This document shows positions 32,278-41,601 of a stretch of DNA of 64,000 nucleotides, one piece after another; position 1 is the stretch's first letter, and every line of letters starts with the position of its first letter. Under the pieces are notes generated by a model, which saw only the letters and a list, made by a program, of their open reading frames with translations, searched no databases and was not told the origin of the DNA. The stretch is taken from positions 24,344,165 through 24,408,164 of the forward strand of contig CM044965.1 of NCBI GenBank assembly GCA_024516035.1, in the 5' to 3' direction. The position numbers and the translations under genes are program-made. The stretch is from Bactericera cockerelli. Taxonomy: Eukaryota > Arthropoda > Insecta > Hemiptera > Triozidae.

Positions 32278-32958
32278 ATGTCCAGCAGAATTTTTCATAT
32301 AACTTCTAGACAATCTGAAATTGTGTGTTCAATATTTCCTCCTTTAAAAGTTACATCAGACGCTGTGATTGGTTTAACACAATTCCAAACTTACAATAGT
32401 ATTCCAAACATTGATCAGACAAATAATGTTTTCAGATATCAGGATGATGATAAAAAGTGGACTGACATTGTAATAGACAAAGGAACATATGAATTACTTG
32501 ATATTGAAAATTATTTAAAATCCCAGTTGGGTGAAAATGCATTAGCTATTAAACCCAATGTAAACACTTTGAAATGTACTTTTTGGTGCAAGTATAATGT
32601 TGATTTCAAGGAGTCCTCACTGGCTGATATGCTTGGTCTACCAAAAGAAAATTACGCAGCCCATACTATGTTGACTTCAACAAAAAACTTGGAAATTTCC
32701 AAAATAAATTCTATACAAATTGATGTAAATATAGTTTCTGGTTCCTATCAAGACGGTGTGCCCAGTAATTGTTTGTACAAATGTTTCCTAAATGTACCAC
32801 CAGGTTTCCGGATCACAGAAGTTCCCAATAATGTTATATATTTACCCCTCAATACGGATGAAATCGACAGATTAATTGTGAAGCTTGTTGATGAAAGACA
32901 TAATTTAATAGACTTTCAAGGTGAAGAAATATCGTTAGAATTACATTTGAAAATATGA
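32278..32958 (+). CDS. Polinton minor capsid (penton) protein
   Basis: 226 residues, ATG at 32,278. Matches the Polinton single-jelly-roll penton in size, position before the MCP, and pattern: HITSRQSEIVCSIFPPLKVT near the start, LTQFQTYNSIPNI, TYELLDIENYLKSQL, and FRITEVPNNVIYLPLNTDEI with a C-terminal LELHLKI. It would form the five-fold vertices. Its stop overlaps the next ATG (ATGA). Confidence 0.85.
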   Translation: MSSRIFHITSRQSEIVCSIFPPLKVTSDAVIGLTQFQTYNSIPNIDQTNNVFRYQDDDKKWTDIVIDKGTYELLDIENYLKSQLGENALAIKPNVNTLKCTFWCKYNVDFKESSLADMLGLPKENYAAHTMLTSTKNLEISKINSIQIDVNIVSGSYQDGVPSNCLYKCFLNVPPGFRITEVPNNVIYLPLNTDEIDRLIVKLVDERHNLIDFQGEEISLELHLKI

Positions 32959-33137
32959 TTGTAATAAAACGGACGAAAAGCAATAAAAAGAAGACACCAT
33001 CTCTACTTAAGATCATTCCATTAAGTGACATACAAGTGAAAAGTAAGAAGAAAAAGAATAAAAGAAAATTAAAAAAACTAACAAAAAAAAGTGTGAAAAT
33101 ATTAAAAAGTTTAGGCTATAGTGTAAAACAAAAATGA
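32955..33137 (+). CDS. small basic protein, possible core/DNA-condensing
   Basis: 60 residues, about 40% Lys/Arg (KSKKKKNKRKLKKLTKKSVK), ending ILKSLGYSVKQK. It overlaps the penton gene by ATGA and the MCP gene by ATGA, so the three read as a coupled cassette. A role like adenovirus pX/core condensing peptides is inferred from charge and position only. Confidence 0.6.
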   Translation: MIVIKRTKSNKKKTPSLLKIIPLSDIQVKSKKKKNKRKLKKLTKKSVKILKSLGYSVKQK

Positions 33138-34360
33138 ACATGGAAGATAGTATTTTGAATGTGAACAATCGTGTAACTTATGATGAAAATATAATTCGTT
33201 ATGAAACACATTCATACGGTCCATATACCAGTGTCAGTTTGGATGCCACGGATAATATAATTATCAGTATTAACCAAGAGAGTTCATACCTACTTGTAAG
33301 TGAATCGGGAATCTACATTGAAGGAAAAATTGTGAAAGAAGATGGCAGCAACCTAGATGCTAATAAGAACATAAAGTTTGTAAACAATGGACTATGCTTC
33401 CTATTTGATGAGATTCGCTTGGAAATGAATAGTGTTGAAATAGATTGTATTAAAAATGTTGGCATAACATCTACGCTCAAAGCATATCCATCATACTCAA
33501 CTGATGAAATGAAAAAGTATGAGACAGCTGGACAGTCAGTTGAGATTACATCAAGCTATACATTTAGCGGTTATATAAAACTCAAATATCTATTGGGTTT
33601 CGCTGAAAATTATGATAAAATTCTCCTAAACCAACGTCTTGATTTGATTTTAATGAGATCTAAGAGCTCCAAGGATGCTCTTATTTCTACAGGTACAACT
33701 GCTGTAACTGATGCAAAAGTTCAACTAACGAAAGTAGTATGGAAGGTGCCACATGTTCAAGTCAGTGATCCCATTCGTTTAGAGCTACTCTCACAATATA
33801 AAAGAAATGTTCCGATTGATATGAGTTTTAGAAAATGGAATTTAAATTACTATCCAAATTTACCGGCAAGTAAAGAGATTAACTGGACTTTGAAGACAAC
33901 TACGGCCCAAGAAAAAGCTAGATTTATAGTTTTAGGCTTCCAAACAGATCGGGACAACAGCTTGACAAAGGATCCATCAGAATTTGACAGTGTGAAACTT
34001 AAGAATTTAAAAGTCTATCTCAACTCACTGTGTTTCCCCTATGAGTCTCTGAATATTGACTTTGAACAAAAAAAGTACATTCCTCTCTATTTAATGTATT
34101 GTGCTTTCCAAGAGAGTTACTATGGAAAAGTTAGTGAACCCTATCTGAGCTATAAAGATTTTCTAACAAAGGCTCCTATTGTAGTACTTGACTGTTCAAA
34201 ACAGTCTGAGTTGTGGAAACATAGCTCTACAGTAGACATTCGGATTGAATATGAACTAGCTGAGAATGCTCCAAGTAAAACAACTTTATATGCATTAATA
34301 ATTCATGATTCAATTATAAGACTCTACCCACTAACCAACACAATCCAGAAAATAATGTAG
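33134..34360 (+). CDS. Polinton major capsid protein (double jelly-roll)
   Basis: 408 residues. Located directly after the penton as in other Polintons. Recognisable features: SYLLVSESGIYIEGKIVKED strand pair, FLFDEIRLEMNSVEID, then KVVWKVPHVQVSDPIRLELL, FRKWNLNYYPNLPA, and TAQEKARFIVLGFQTDRDNS. The FDEI...NGVEID and 'LGFQTDR' elements are typical of the MCP. It would trimerise into hexon-like capsomers. The start could equally be the second ATG two codons downstream. Confidence 0.88.
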   Translation: MNMEDSILNVNNRVTYDENIIRYETHSYGPYTSVSLDATDNIIISINQESSYLLVSESGIYIEGKIVKEDGSNLDANKNIKFVNNGLCFLFDEIRLEMNSVEIDCIKNVGITSTLKAYPSYSTDEMKKYETAGQSVEITSSYTFSGYIKLKYLLGFAENYDKILLNQRLDLILMRSKSSKDALISTGTTAVTDAKVQLTKVVWKVPHVQVSDPIRLELLSQYKRNVPIDMSFRKWNLNYYPNLPASKEINWTLKTTTAQEKARFIVLGFQTDRDNSLTKDPSEFDSVKLKNLKVYLNSLCFPYESLNIDFEQKKYIPLYLMYCAFQESYYGKVSEPYLSYKDFLTKAPIVVLDCSKQSELWKHSSTVDIRIEYELAENAPSKTTLYALIIHDSIIRLYPLTNTIQKIM

Positions 34361-34959
34361 ACGCGGATATGTGAATGCTAATGTAGAGAACAACTTGTTT
34401 ATTGCCTCATTAAAATATATTCGATTTCCTGACTGCTTTGGAATTATGCAAATCAGATTCTGAGAAATGCAAATGTGGAGAACAACTTATTTATTGCCTC
34501 ATTAAAATATATTCGATTTCCTGACTGCTTTGGAATCATTATGTGCAACCATCGAACCAAACAGGCGAGTAAATGAACTCGAAGGTTAATGAGCATCATT
34601 ACCATACTGGAATCCGAGCTTCATATGAGGAAATACTATTACAACAGATGGCTACACTCCAAGCTTTTTAGTTTAAATAGTTGGACTTGTACATGATCAT
34701 ATTCATTCCAACACAAGAGACGCAGTGAACATTATCACTTTTCTTTAAGTTGGTGAAGTGTTAAACTCTAATTTTTAACCTAACCTTATATAAATATAGA
34801 TACATTTTCTTTTTTATATTGTGAATAATTATTTTGTGAACATTATTGTATTATTTTTTAAGTTATAATTATTTCTTTTAACATTGTTTTTATATATATA
34901 TATACAATTTATTTTTTACAACATTATAATCGTTAAACCCTGCTGTTTTTTAAAAAATA
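34361..34959. other. Polinton noncoding stretch with internal duplications
   Basis: Two ~105-base tandem copies at about 34,375-34,470 and 34,475-34,580 (AACAACTTGTTTATTGCCTC, ATATTCGATTTCCTGACTGC). The second continues TTTGGAATCATTATGTGCAA CCATCGAACCAAAC, which matches the 3' coding part of the membrane-protein ORF at 44,590-44,640. The next ~80 bases echo TIR sequence (AATGAACTCGAA, CATACTGGAATC). A TATATATATA run near 34,893 may be the promoter of the next ORF. Confidence 0.75.
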
Positions 34960-35229
34960 ATGAGTGCCACCATAACACTTAAAATTTTAAAAAACCATAG
35001 ACTATTAGAATTATTAGTAAGAAAAGTTTTTAACATTGCTTCGAAAGACATAGTGAAGCCGGAGTCAAATATATTAGTGTTTAAAACCGCTTATAAAATT
35101 GGAAAAGGTAAAATTCTTGAAAAATTGGAACTGGCTGCTGGAGATTTTGAAATTGTCAAAGTGACGTGGACTCAATTGGATGAATGTGAAGAACAAGAAC
35201 TAACTAGACTAATCAACAATAGGAAGTGA
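34960..35229 (+). CDS. hypothetical Polinton protein, 89 aa
   Basis: ATG at 34,960 with a TATA-like run ~65 bases upstream. Predicted mixed helix/strand, Lys/Leu-rich (LKILKNHRLLELLVRKVF, TAYKIGKGKILEKLELAAGD). Not recognised. It is first in a run of three small ORFs in a very AT-rich segment between capsid and polymerase genes. Confidence 0.55.
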   Translation: MSATITLKILKNHRLLELLVRKVFNIASKDIVKPESNILVFKTAYKIGKGKILEKLELAAGDFEIVKVTWTQLDECEEQELTRLINNRK

Positions 35230-35317
35230 TTGTTGTATCGTGTCCACCATTCAATATCTTCAGCACGCACTCAAATATTCTTTATTTAATGGTATGTTAT
35301 AGATTTTTTTTTTTTAA

Positions 35318-35833
35318 ATGTATATACAATCTTTATATTCATTATCATTAAACAGTATAAGTCATCAACTCTTTCAACAACATGAAGACCTTTTTTATTT
35401 AATTTTTGAGGATGTGCATGAAAAACATGCAGATCGACATTTTTACTCTGTAATAGATACATTTATGACCGAAAAAGGTTATAAAAATAAGATTACAGAA
35501 ACAATTAAACAATTTCAAGTACCTCTAAATATACAAGAAGATATTTTTAAATTTTTTTATAATGATATAGTAAATATTGAGCGTTATGTGCTGGAATTTG
35601 TTCTAGAATATAGTCCAAAATGTGTTCAAGGTGAGCCTTGTCAACATATGAGAATATATTCTTTTGCAGAATCTCTTATACCTCATATTAGTGAAAATAT
35701 AACAATGTTTAATTGTGTTACAACACATGCACAGTATTTTCCAAAAGATTGTGATGATATCATGTGTGATATAATGGAGGAACTTGAAAGAGACGAAATT
35801 GAATTAGCCAACATGTATTCAAAAAAACATTGA
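35318..35833 (+). CDS. hypothetical Polinton protein, 171 aa
   Basis: ATG at 35,318. Mostly alpha-helical, with alternating charged and aromatic residues (HQLFQQHEDLFYLIFEDVHE; DIFKFFYNDIVNIERYVLEF) and a few cysteines toward the end. No domain recognised; all-helical small proteins of this kind in large DNA elements are often host-interaction factors, but nothing here shows that. Confidence 0.55.
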   Translation: MYIQSLYSLSLNSISHQLFQQHEDLFYLIFEDVHEKHADRHFYSVIDTFMTEKGYKNKITETIKQFQVPLNIQEDIFKFFYNDIVNIERYVLEFVLEYSPKCVQGEPCQHMRIYSFAESLIPHISENITMFNCVTTHAQYFPKDCDDIMCDIMEELERDEIELANMYSKKH

Positions 35834-35942
35834 AAGAGTTGAAAAATTTACATACTGTTTCTTTACCTATTGATTTTTTTTTTTTTTTTTTTTTTGTTTC
35901 TTTTTTATCAATATCCACTCAATTCATCAATTATTTTTACAA

Positions 35943-36338
35943 ATGGATTCCTTGAGAAACATCATTCTATGTGAAATTTGTTTTATATATTTAAAAAATA
36001 ATATTGAATTAATCATAGAAATAATTGATAGGGAATTACGTTTTTATGAAAATTTGAAATATAAAACTAAGACAACAGAAAAAAAAGATGCTTTGTTTTT
36101 AAAAATTGTGCAGAATATTCTTGAATTTGATATACCAAAAACATTAATTCATGAAATACAAAATAAATTAATGGATATTATAATAATAATTACACTTGAA
36201 GGGCATGGAATAGTATATTGTGACAATGTTCGGGAAAAATATGTTGAGACAATTAAACATATTTTGTCACATAATTCATCCAATTTATTTAAAAAATATA
36301 TATTTTCAAATCAAATAAAAAAAATTGAACTTTCCTAA
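35943..36338 (+). CDS. hypothetical Polinton protein, 131 aa
   Basis: ATG at 35,943. All-helical by eye, Ile-rich (IILCEICFIYLKNNIELIIE; LMDIIIIITLEGHGIVYCDN). A similar size class and composition to the 171-residue neighbour suggests related function or common origin, though I see no alignable motif. A 60-base poly-T tract separates them (35,873-35,896). Confidence 0.5.
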   Translation: MDSLRNIILCEICFIYLKNNIELIIEIIDRELRFYENLKYKTKTTEKKDALFLKIVQNILEFDIPKTLIHEIQNKLMDIIIIITLEGHGIVYCDNVREKYVETIKHILSHNSSNLFKKYIFSNQIKKIELS

Positions 36339-36539
36339 ATTGAATATATACATTTGGAAAGAATATAATTGGAATGTTGGACAGATTTAAGATTGAGTGT
36401 AAATAATAATATCATTAATATTGTTTAATATAACTCATTAGTTAATTTTATTGGTATTGATATTATTTTTTAATAAAAAGAATCTTTTTCTCTCTACTGT
36501 CATTCTTCACCTTCTTTTTTTATTTTCTTAAGGTTCAAT

Positions 36540-39500
36540 ATGGATATTCCCAGAGTACGCATAGCCCTGTGTAATATATGTAATGAACATTATAGTTTTA
36601 CAAGTGATGCTCAAAAAAGGGAACATGATAACTCTGTACAGCATCAAAGAAACACTTTCAACAGCTATCCTGACAATGTTACATTAGTAGAGTCTGCCTA
36701 TGGGAATAGAATGAGAGTATATTTTGTTAAAAATTACACCTATAAAAATTCAAATCAATTTCTTCAAGAGTTTGTAAAAGACAAAGTGATGGAGTTGAAA
36801 GATGAATTTTTGAGAAATTATCAGAGTTTCAAATTTTCAGCTAAATACTTTGTTTTTTTCAAACAAATCACCAAAGAAGATGAGATTAAACTAGCCTCAT
36901 TTAAAACCAAAAATTTTATAGTGTGTCAAAGTGTAGACTTTGATAATGTATGGCAGGAGGCTGTAGAAAGTTTACTATCGGAAATGCTTGATTTTGAATT
37001 GAAAGGAAGCGGTTGGACCATGGAGTCAATCGGTGGAATTATGCTCTCCTTCTTGCAATACCAACCTATTCGCTGTGGAATCTTTATTGAGACCCCGGAT
37101 TTTCTTGAGAATAAACGAAATACTGTATTTAATGTCAAAATCAATGACAACTATTGCTTTAAATATTCAATGTTGGTTAAGTTTATTTCCCATTGGTCAA
37201 AACGTAATTATAAGAAAAGCTATACAGATTTGGACAGTAAATACAATTGGTCGGGTTTGTCATGGCCAGTTAAAATTGACGAGCTGGACATATTCGAAGG
37301 TAACAATCCGGGGGTAGCAGTAAATGTTTACACTGTGGACACAAACAATATGATCCAACCGTTTCGCATTTCCAGAATTGATAACATGCAGAGTTCAAAT
37401 GATTTACTTTTGCTTAGAAATAATGATGATGATACTGTGTCACACTTTGTATATATAAATAATTTTAATGAATTAATGCGTCATACATTACCAGCATCAT
37501 TGAAAAAAAATGGGTGTAGAACAAAATATAATGTATGTAAAATCTGTCTATCTCTCTTCCTCGTTGAAAAACATTTTCACGAGCATCAATGTGAGAGACA
37601 GCAGACTACGTTCACCCTCGACAGTATCCCTTCATTTCTAAGCAGAAGTAAACATTTACATACCTTTGAGCAGGGACTTGGTAGTTTTAAGAAATGTATC
37701 ATTCATGCTATTGAAAATATTCAAACTTTAAATTTCGATGGTATACAAGATAATACAAGTTTAAAGCAAGTACTTTGTTTTGAGAAACATAATTCTTTCT
37801 TATCCATCAATATTCTTGGTGCGGAAGAAGTCGAAAAGAAGAAGAGAGTTTTCATTCTCAAAGTTTGTAAGGAGGAAAAGTCAATTCACATTGATTTATT
37901 GTTAACTTGTAATGAATCAGGAATACATCATTATTCTCTCATTAAAAACTTCAGTAGATTCATTACAAGATTTCACTCCAAAAATACTGCTTATAATACT
38001 CGATTTTTCTGCAAAATGTGTTTTACCGCATTTGGTAATGAAACAAGATTGCTGGAGCATAGAAAATTGTGTGGTAAACAAACTCCTTGTATTGCTTATA
38101 TGCCAAAACAAGGTGAAAACATTTTAAAGTTTGAACATTTTCAGTACGAACAAAAAATTCCTTTCGTGATTTACACAGATTTTGAGTGTATTTTGAAAAA
38201 AGTTAGCTCTTGTGAACCATCATCCCTCAACTCATACACTTTAACCACTCAACAACATGTGCCTTTTTCTTTTTCCTACTATGTGATTGGACCAAATACC
38301 AACAAGTTGATTACATACACAGCTAAAGATGAAAATGAAGATGTTGTTGAGATATTTTTCAAGATGTTGATTGATGATGTAAAGCAAATAGATGAATTTT
38401 ACAAGTCACATGTTCCACTCAACCTTTCACCCGATGATTGGAGACGTTTTCACGAAACCAAAGAGTGTGAACATTGTAAAAGAACTTTTACGGACACTTT
38501 GAAAAAAGTGAGGGATCACTATCATTATGGTGATGGGAGCCTTCGAAAAGTTCTTTGTAATAAATGTAATTTAAAATTTAAGAATGAAAAATTTGTCCCT
38601 GTTGTAGCACACAATTTCTCGGGCTATGATAGTCATTTAATTATACAAGGTTTAAATTATGATGATAAAAAAATAGATATAATTCCAAATTCAACGGAAA
38701 AATACGTTTCCTTTTCAAAGAAGGTTACCGACAATCTCAGTGTTCGATTCATTGATTCATTTCGGTTTTTGTCGGGTAGTCTAGACAAATTAAGTAAAAC
38801 ATTGCCCAAGGAAAAATTTTATCATACAAGGAAACATATTCAATCGGACATTGATTTTGAATTATTGACTAGGAAAGGAATTTTTTGTTACGAGTATCTC
38901 GATAGCTATAGTAAATTGTTAGACACTAAGACGTTACCCCCTCTTGATGAATTTTATTCCTCTTTAACAAATAGTTCGGTTACTCAGGAAGATTATAATC
39001 ACGCTCAGAAAGTGTGGTCACATTTCAAGTGTCAAAACTTGAAAGAATATTCGGAAATTTATCTGAAAACCGATGTGTTATTATTGGCAGATATTTTTGA
39101 ATCCTTCCGATCCCTTTCCCTTGACATATACAGCTTAGATCCTGTGTGGTACTACTCCTTGCCAGGTTTAACCATGGATGCTATGCTTAAAAAAACAAAA
39201 GTCGAAATAGAACTTTTAGTAGACTATGACATGTACCTGTTTTTCGAGCAAGCAATTCGGGGAGGTATTTGCCAATGTATTCAAAAGTACGCAGAGGCAA
39301 ATAATAAATATATGGGAAGTGAGTTTATTTCATCTGAAAAATCTTCCTATCTCACCTACCTAGATGCTAATAATCTTTACGGTTACAGCATGATTCAGAA
39401 TCTTCCTTTGAAAGATTTCAAGTGGTTGAATCAACAAGAAATCGACAACATCACTATTTTAGATCTTACTCCACAAGATGATGTAGGTTATTTTTTCGAG

Positions 39501-40598
39501 GTAGACGTGGAATATCCAAAAGAAATTCATGATTTACACTCAAATTTACCTTTCCTCTGTGAGAGTAAGAAATCTCCATCATCCAACGCTCATAAACTTC
39601 TTACAACTTTAGAAAATAAACAAAATTACATTGTTCATTATCTATCGTTGAAGCAGGCTTTGGAGCATGGACTTAAACTAATCAAAATACATAGAGGAAT
39701 AAAATTCACTCAGAGGAATTATCTAGCTCCGTACATTAATCTTAATACTGAGCACAGGAAAAATGCAACCAATGACTTTGCAAAGGACTTCTTTAAATTA
39801 GCCAACAACGCTTTGTATGGAAAGCTCATTGAAGGTGTGCGTAAGAGGATTAATGTACAGCTAGAAACAAATTGGAAACTAGCTAGGAAACGTATTTCAA
39901 GTCCATTTTTCGATGATTTTAAAATACTGAAAGAAAATCTTGTTTTGTTTACATTGAAGAAGAAGCAAATTCAATTCAACAAAGCAATTTTTGCAGGAGT
40001 TTGCGTCCTCGACCTCAGTAAAACCTTGATGTATCAATTTCATTATGATATTGTACAGCCAAGGTTTGGTCCTGATAATGTAAGGTTACTCTATATGGAC
40101 ACTGATTCATTTTTTTATCAAATTTTTACATCTGATTTATACGAGGACTTTTCGAACCTTTCAGAACATTTAGATACTAGTGCATACCCGGCGAATCACC
40201 GGTTGTTTTCTCTTCAAAATAAAAAGGTACTCGGAAAGTTCAAAGATGAATTGGATGGTAAAATTTTGAAAAAATTTGTGGGCATTGCGAGTAAACTCTA
40301 TTCGTATCAAGTTCATGAGGGTAAAATTGTAAAGAAAGCAAAGGGTGTTAAAAAACATATCACAGAACGTGAAATTATGTTTGAAGATTTTGAAAGATGT
40401 ATGCGTGAAAACATACAACTTTACAAATCTTTTCACAACATAGTTTCAAAAAATCATTGTCTCACAACTGTGAAGCAGAACAAACTTGTTCTGAATAATT
40501 TCGATGATAAACGTGTTCTTATGAGTGATAAAATTAATACCCTTCCCTTTGGTCACTACAAGTTAGAGAATGAGTCTTCAGAAATGGATTTGGAATAA
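36540..40598 (+). CDS. polB: protein-primed DNA polymerase B of the Polinton
   Basis: 1,352 residues. N-terminal Cys/His clusters: CNICNEHYSFTSDAQKREHD (~10), CKICLSLFLVEKHFHEHQC (~335), CKMCFTAFGNETRLLEHRKL (~485). Exonuclease motifs: IYTDFECIL (~545), VVAHNFSGYDSHLI (~690), YLKTDVLLLADIFE (~840). Between them lies the CEHCKRTF...HYHYGDG...CNKCN zinc region. Polymerase motifs: YLDANNLYGYSM (A), KLANNALYGKLIE (B), LLYMDTDSFFY (C, ~1,185), then KFVGIASKLYSY. This is the family-B pPolB that replicates Polinton DNA from a terminal protein. The frame is intact. Confidence 0.97.
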   Translation: MDIPRVRIALCNICNEHYSFTSDAQKREHDNSVQHQRNTFNSYPDNVTLVESAYGNRMRVYFVKNYTYKNSNQFLQEFVKDKVMELKDEFLRNYQSFKFSAKYFVFFKQITKEDEIKLASFKTKNFIVCQSVDFDNVWQEAVESLLSEMLDFELKGSGWTMESIGGIMLSFLQYQPIRCGIFIETPDFLENKRNTVFNVKINDNYCFKYSMLVKFISHWSKRNYKKSYTDLDSKYNWSGLSWPVKIDELDIFEGNNPGVAVNVYTVDTNNMIQPFRISRIDNMQSSNDLLLLRNNDDDTVSHFVYINNFNELMRHTLPASLKKNGCRTKYNVCKICLSLFLVEKHFHEHQCERQQTTFTLDSIPSFLSRSKHLHTFEQGLGSFKKCIIHAIENIQTLNFDGIQDNTSLKQVLCFEKHNSFLSINILGAEEVEKKKRVFILKVCKEEKSIHIDLLLTCNESGIHHYSLIKNFSRFITRFHSKNTAYNTRFFCKMCFTAFGNETRLLEHRKLCGKQTPCIAYMPKQGENILKFEHFQYEQKIPFVIYTDFECILKKVSSCEPSSLNSYTLTTQQHVPFSFSYYVIGPNTNKLITYTAKDENEDVVEIFFKMLIDDVKQIDEFYKSHVPLNLSPDDWRRFHETKECEHCKRTFTDTLKKVRDHYHYGDGSLRKVLCNKCNLKFKNEKFVPVVAHNFSGYDSHLIIQGLNYDDKKIDIIPNSTEKYVSFSKKVTDNLSVRFIDSFRFLSGSLDKLSKTLPKEKFYHTRKHIQSDIDFELLTRKGIFCYEYLDSYSKLLDTKTLPPLDEFYSSLTNSSVTQEDYNHAQKVWSHFKCQNLKEYSEIYLKTDVLLLADIFESFRSLSLDIYSLDPVWYYSLPGLTMDAMLKKTKVEIELLVDYDMYLFFEQAIRGGICQCIQKYAEANNKYMGSEFISSEKSSYLTYLDANNLYGYSMIQNLPLKDFKWLNQQEIDNITILDLTPQDDVGYFFEVDVEYPKEIHDLHSNLPFLCESKKSPSSNAHKLLTTLENKQNYIVHYLSLKQALEHGLKLIKIHRGIKFTQRNYLAPYINLNTEHRKNATNDFAKDFFKLANNALYGKLIEGVRKRINVQLETNWKLARKRISSPFFDDFKILKENLVLFTLKKKQIQFNKAIFAGVCVLDLSKTLMYQFHYDIVQPRFGPDNVRLLYMDTDSFFYQIFTSDLYEDFSNLSEHLDTSAYPANHRLFSLQNKKVLGKFKDELDGKILKKFVGIASKLYSYQVHEGKIVKKAKGVKKHITEREIMFEDFERCMRENIQLYKSFHNIVSKNHCLTTVKQNKLVLNNFDDKRVLMSDKINTLPFGHYKLENESSEMDLE

Positions 40599-40727
40599 AA
40601 AAAGAGTTGGATTATAAAACTGTATAAATATATGCATAAATGGTTATTCCTTGATTGTCACTCAAACCATTAACATCAATATTTTTTACCATTTTTTTTG
40701 TTGTTGTTGTTTTTTTCCTCGATAAAT

Positions 40728-41423
40728 ATGGAAAATACATTTATTGCTGACATTCAGTTTTTTCGTGGTAATGAAAAAGAAGTTATTGTGAAGAGTTTTT
40801 CATTTTGTAAACTTTTTGACAACGACTTTGTGCAACATTTTGTGTTCAAACCACCCTTTGACTTTCAAAAGTTAAATTTACTCCGTCGACGAGAAGCTGC
40901 TAATGTTACATTAAATTTTCACCACATGGAGTGGGATGTTGGTTATATAGAGTATGATCAAGTAGTGAATATCATTCAATCATCTCTTTCTAACGCAACT
41001 GAAGTCATTGTAAAAGGACTTGAAAAGGAGAGATATTTGAATTCTATTTTGTCTAGAAAAACCTGTTACAACATTGAAAATTTAGACTGTCCGAACTTGA
41101 AATCTTTGAAAGTTAATTTATCTTTGCAAAACCCCTCTCCTCCAGTATCAAGTATAAATGTAATCGTCATGAAACATTGGTTTTGTGAGTTATTGAAAAA
41201 TACATTAACCTTGACTAATGAATCGATTAAAAAATTTCACGATTATGGCTTTTTCTTTTTACAACCAAGAGATTTGTACTTTCTACCTGTAAGTTTTTTA
41301 ATTTACGCTCTAAGTAGTGATAGTTTAGAAAACAATTCTTACCGACTAGCACCTCATATTGTACATAATCCTTATTTTAAGAAGTATATCTGTAATGATA
41401 ATGGCTATGATACTGTAAATTAA
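40728..41423 (+). CDS. conserved Polinton ORF, exonuclease-like fold suspected
   Basis: 231 codons from ATG at 40,728. Reads MENTFIADIQFFRGNEKEVI, then FVFKPPFDFQKLNLLRR, HMEWDVGYIEYDQVVNIIQS, EVIVKGLEKERYLNSIL and NIENLDCPNLKSL. I recall similar short ORFs in arthropod Polintons; the D.Q...E start, W..G and VKGLEK pattern suggests an RNase H/DEDD-like fold with some catalytic residues missing. Low-certainty assignment. It ends convergently with the integrase gene. Confidence 0.55.
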   Translation: MENTFIADIQFFRGNEKEVIVKSFSFCKLFDNDFVQHFVFKPPFDFQKLNLLRRREAANVTLNFHHMEWDVGYIEYDQVVNIIQSSLSNATEVIVKGLEKERYLNSILSRKTCYNIENLDCPNLKSLKVNLSLQNPSPPVSSINVIVMKHWFCELLKNTLTLTNESIKKFHDYGFFFLQPRDLYFLPVSFLIYALSSDSLENNSYRLAPHIVHNPYFKKYICNDNGYDTVN

Positions 41424-41601
41424 TTTTTGTTTAATGTATAACCCATATTTTATTTTGTATCCTACTTTGTTTAATGTGTAACCCTTATTTTATTTTGTAT
41501 AGATATAAATAATAACAACATTTTTTACTCTGTATTTTCTTATTTATTTTAATAAACAACTTAATAATATAAATACATACAGTTGATGTTTATTCATTTT
41601 T

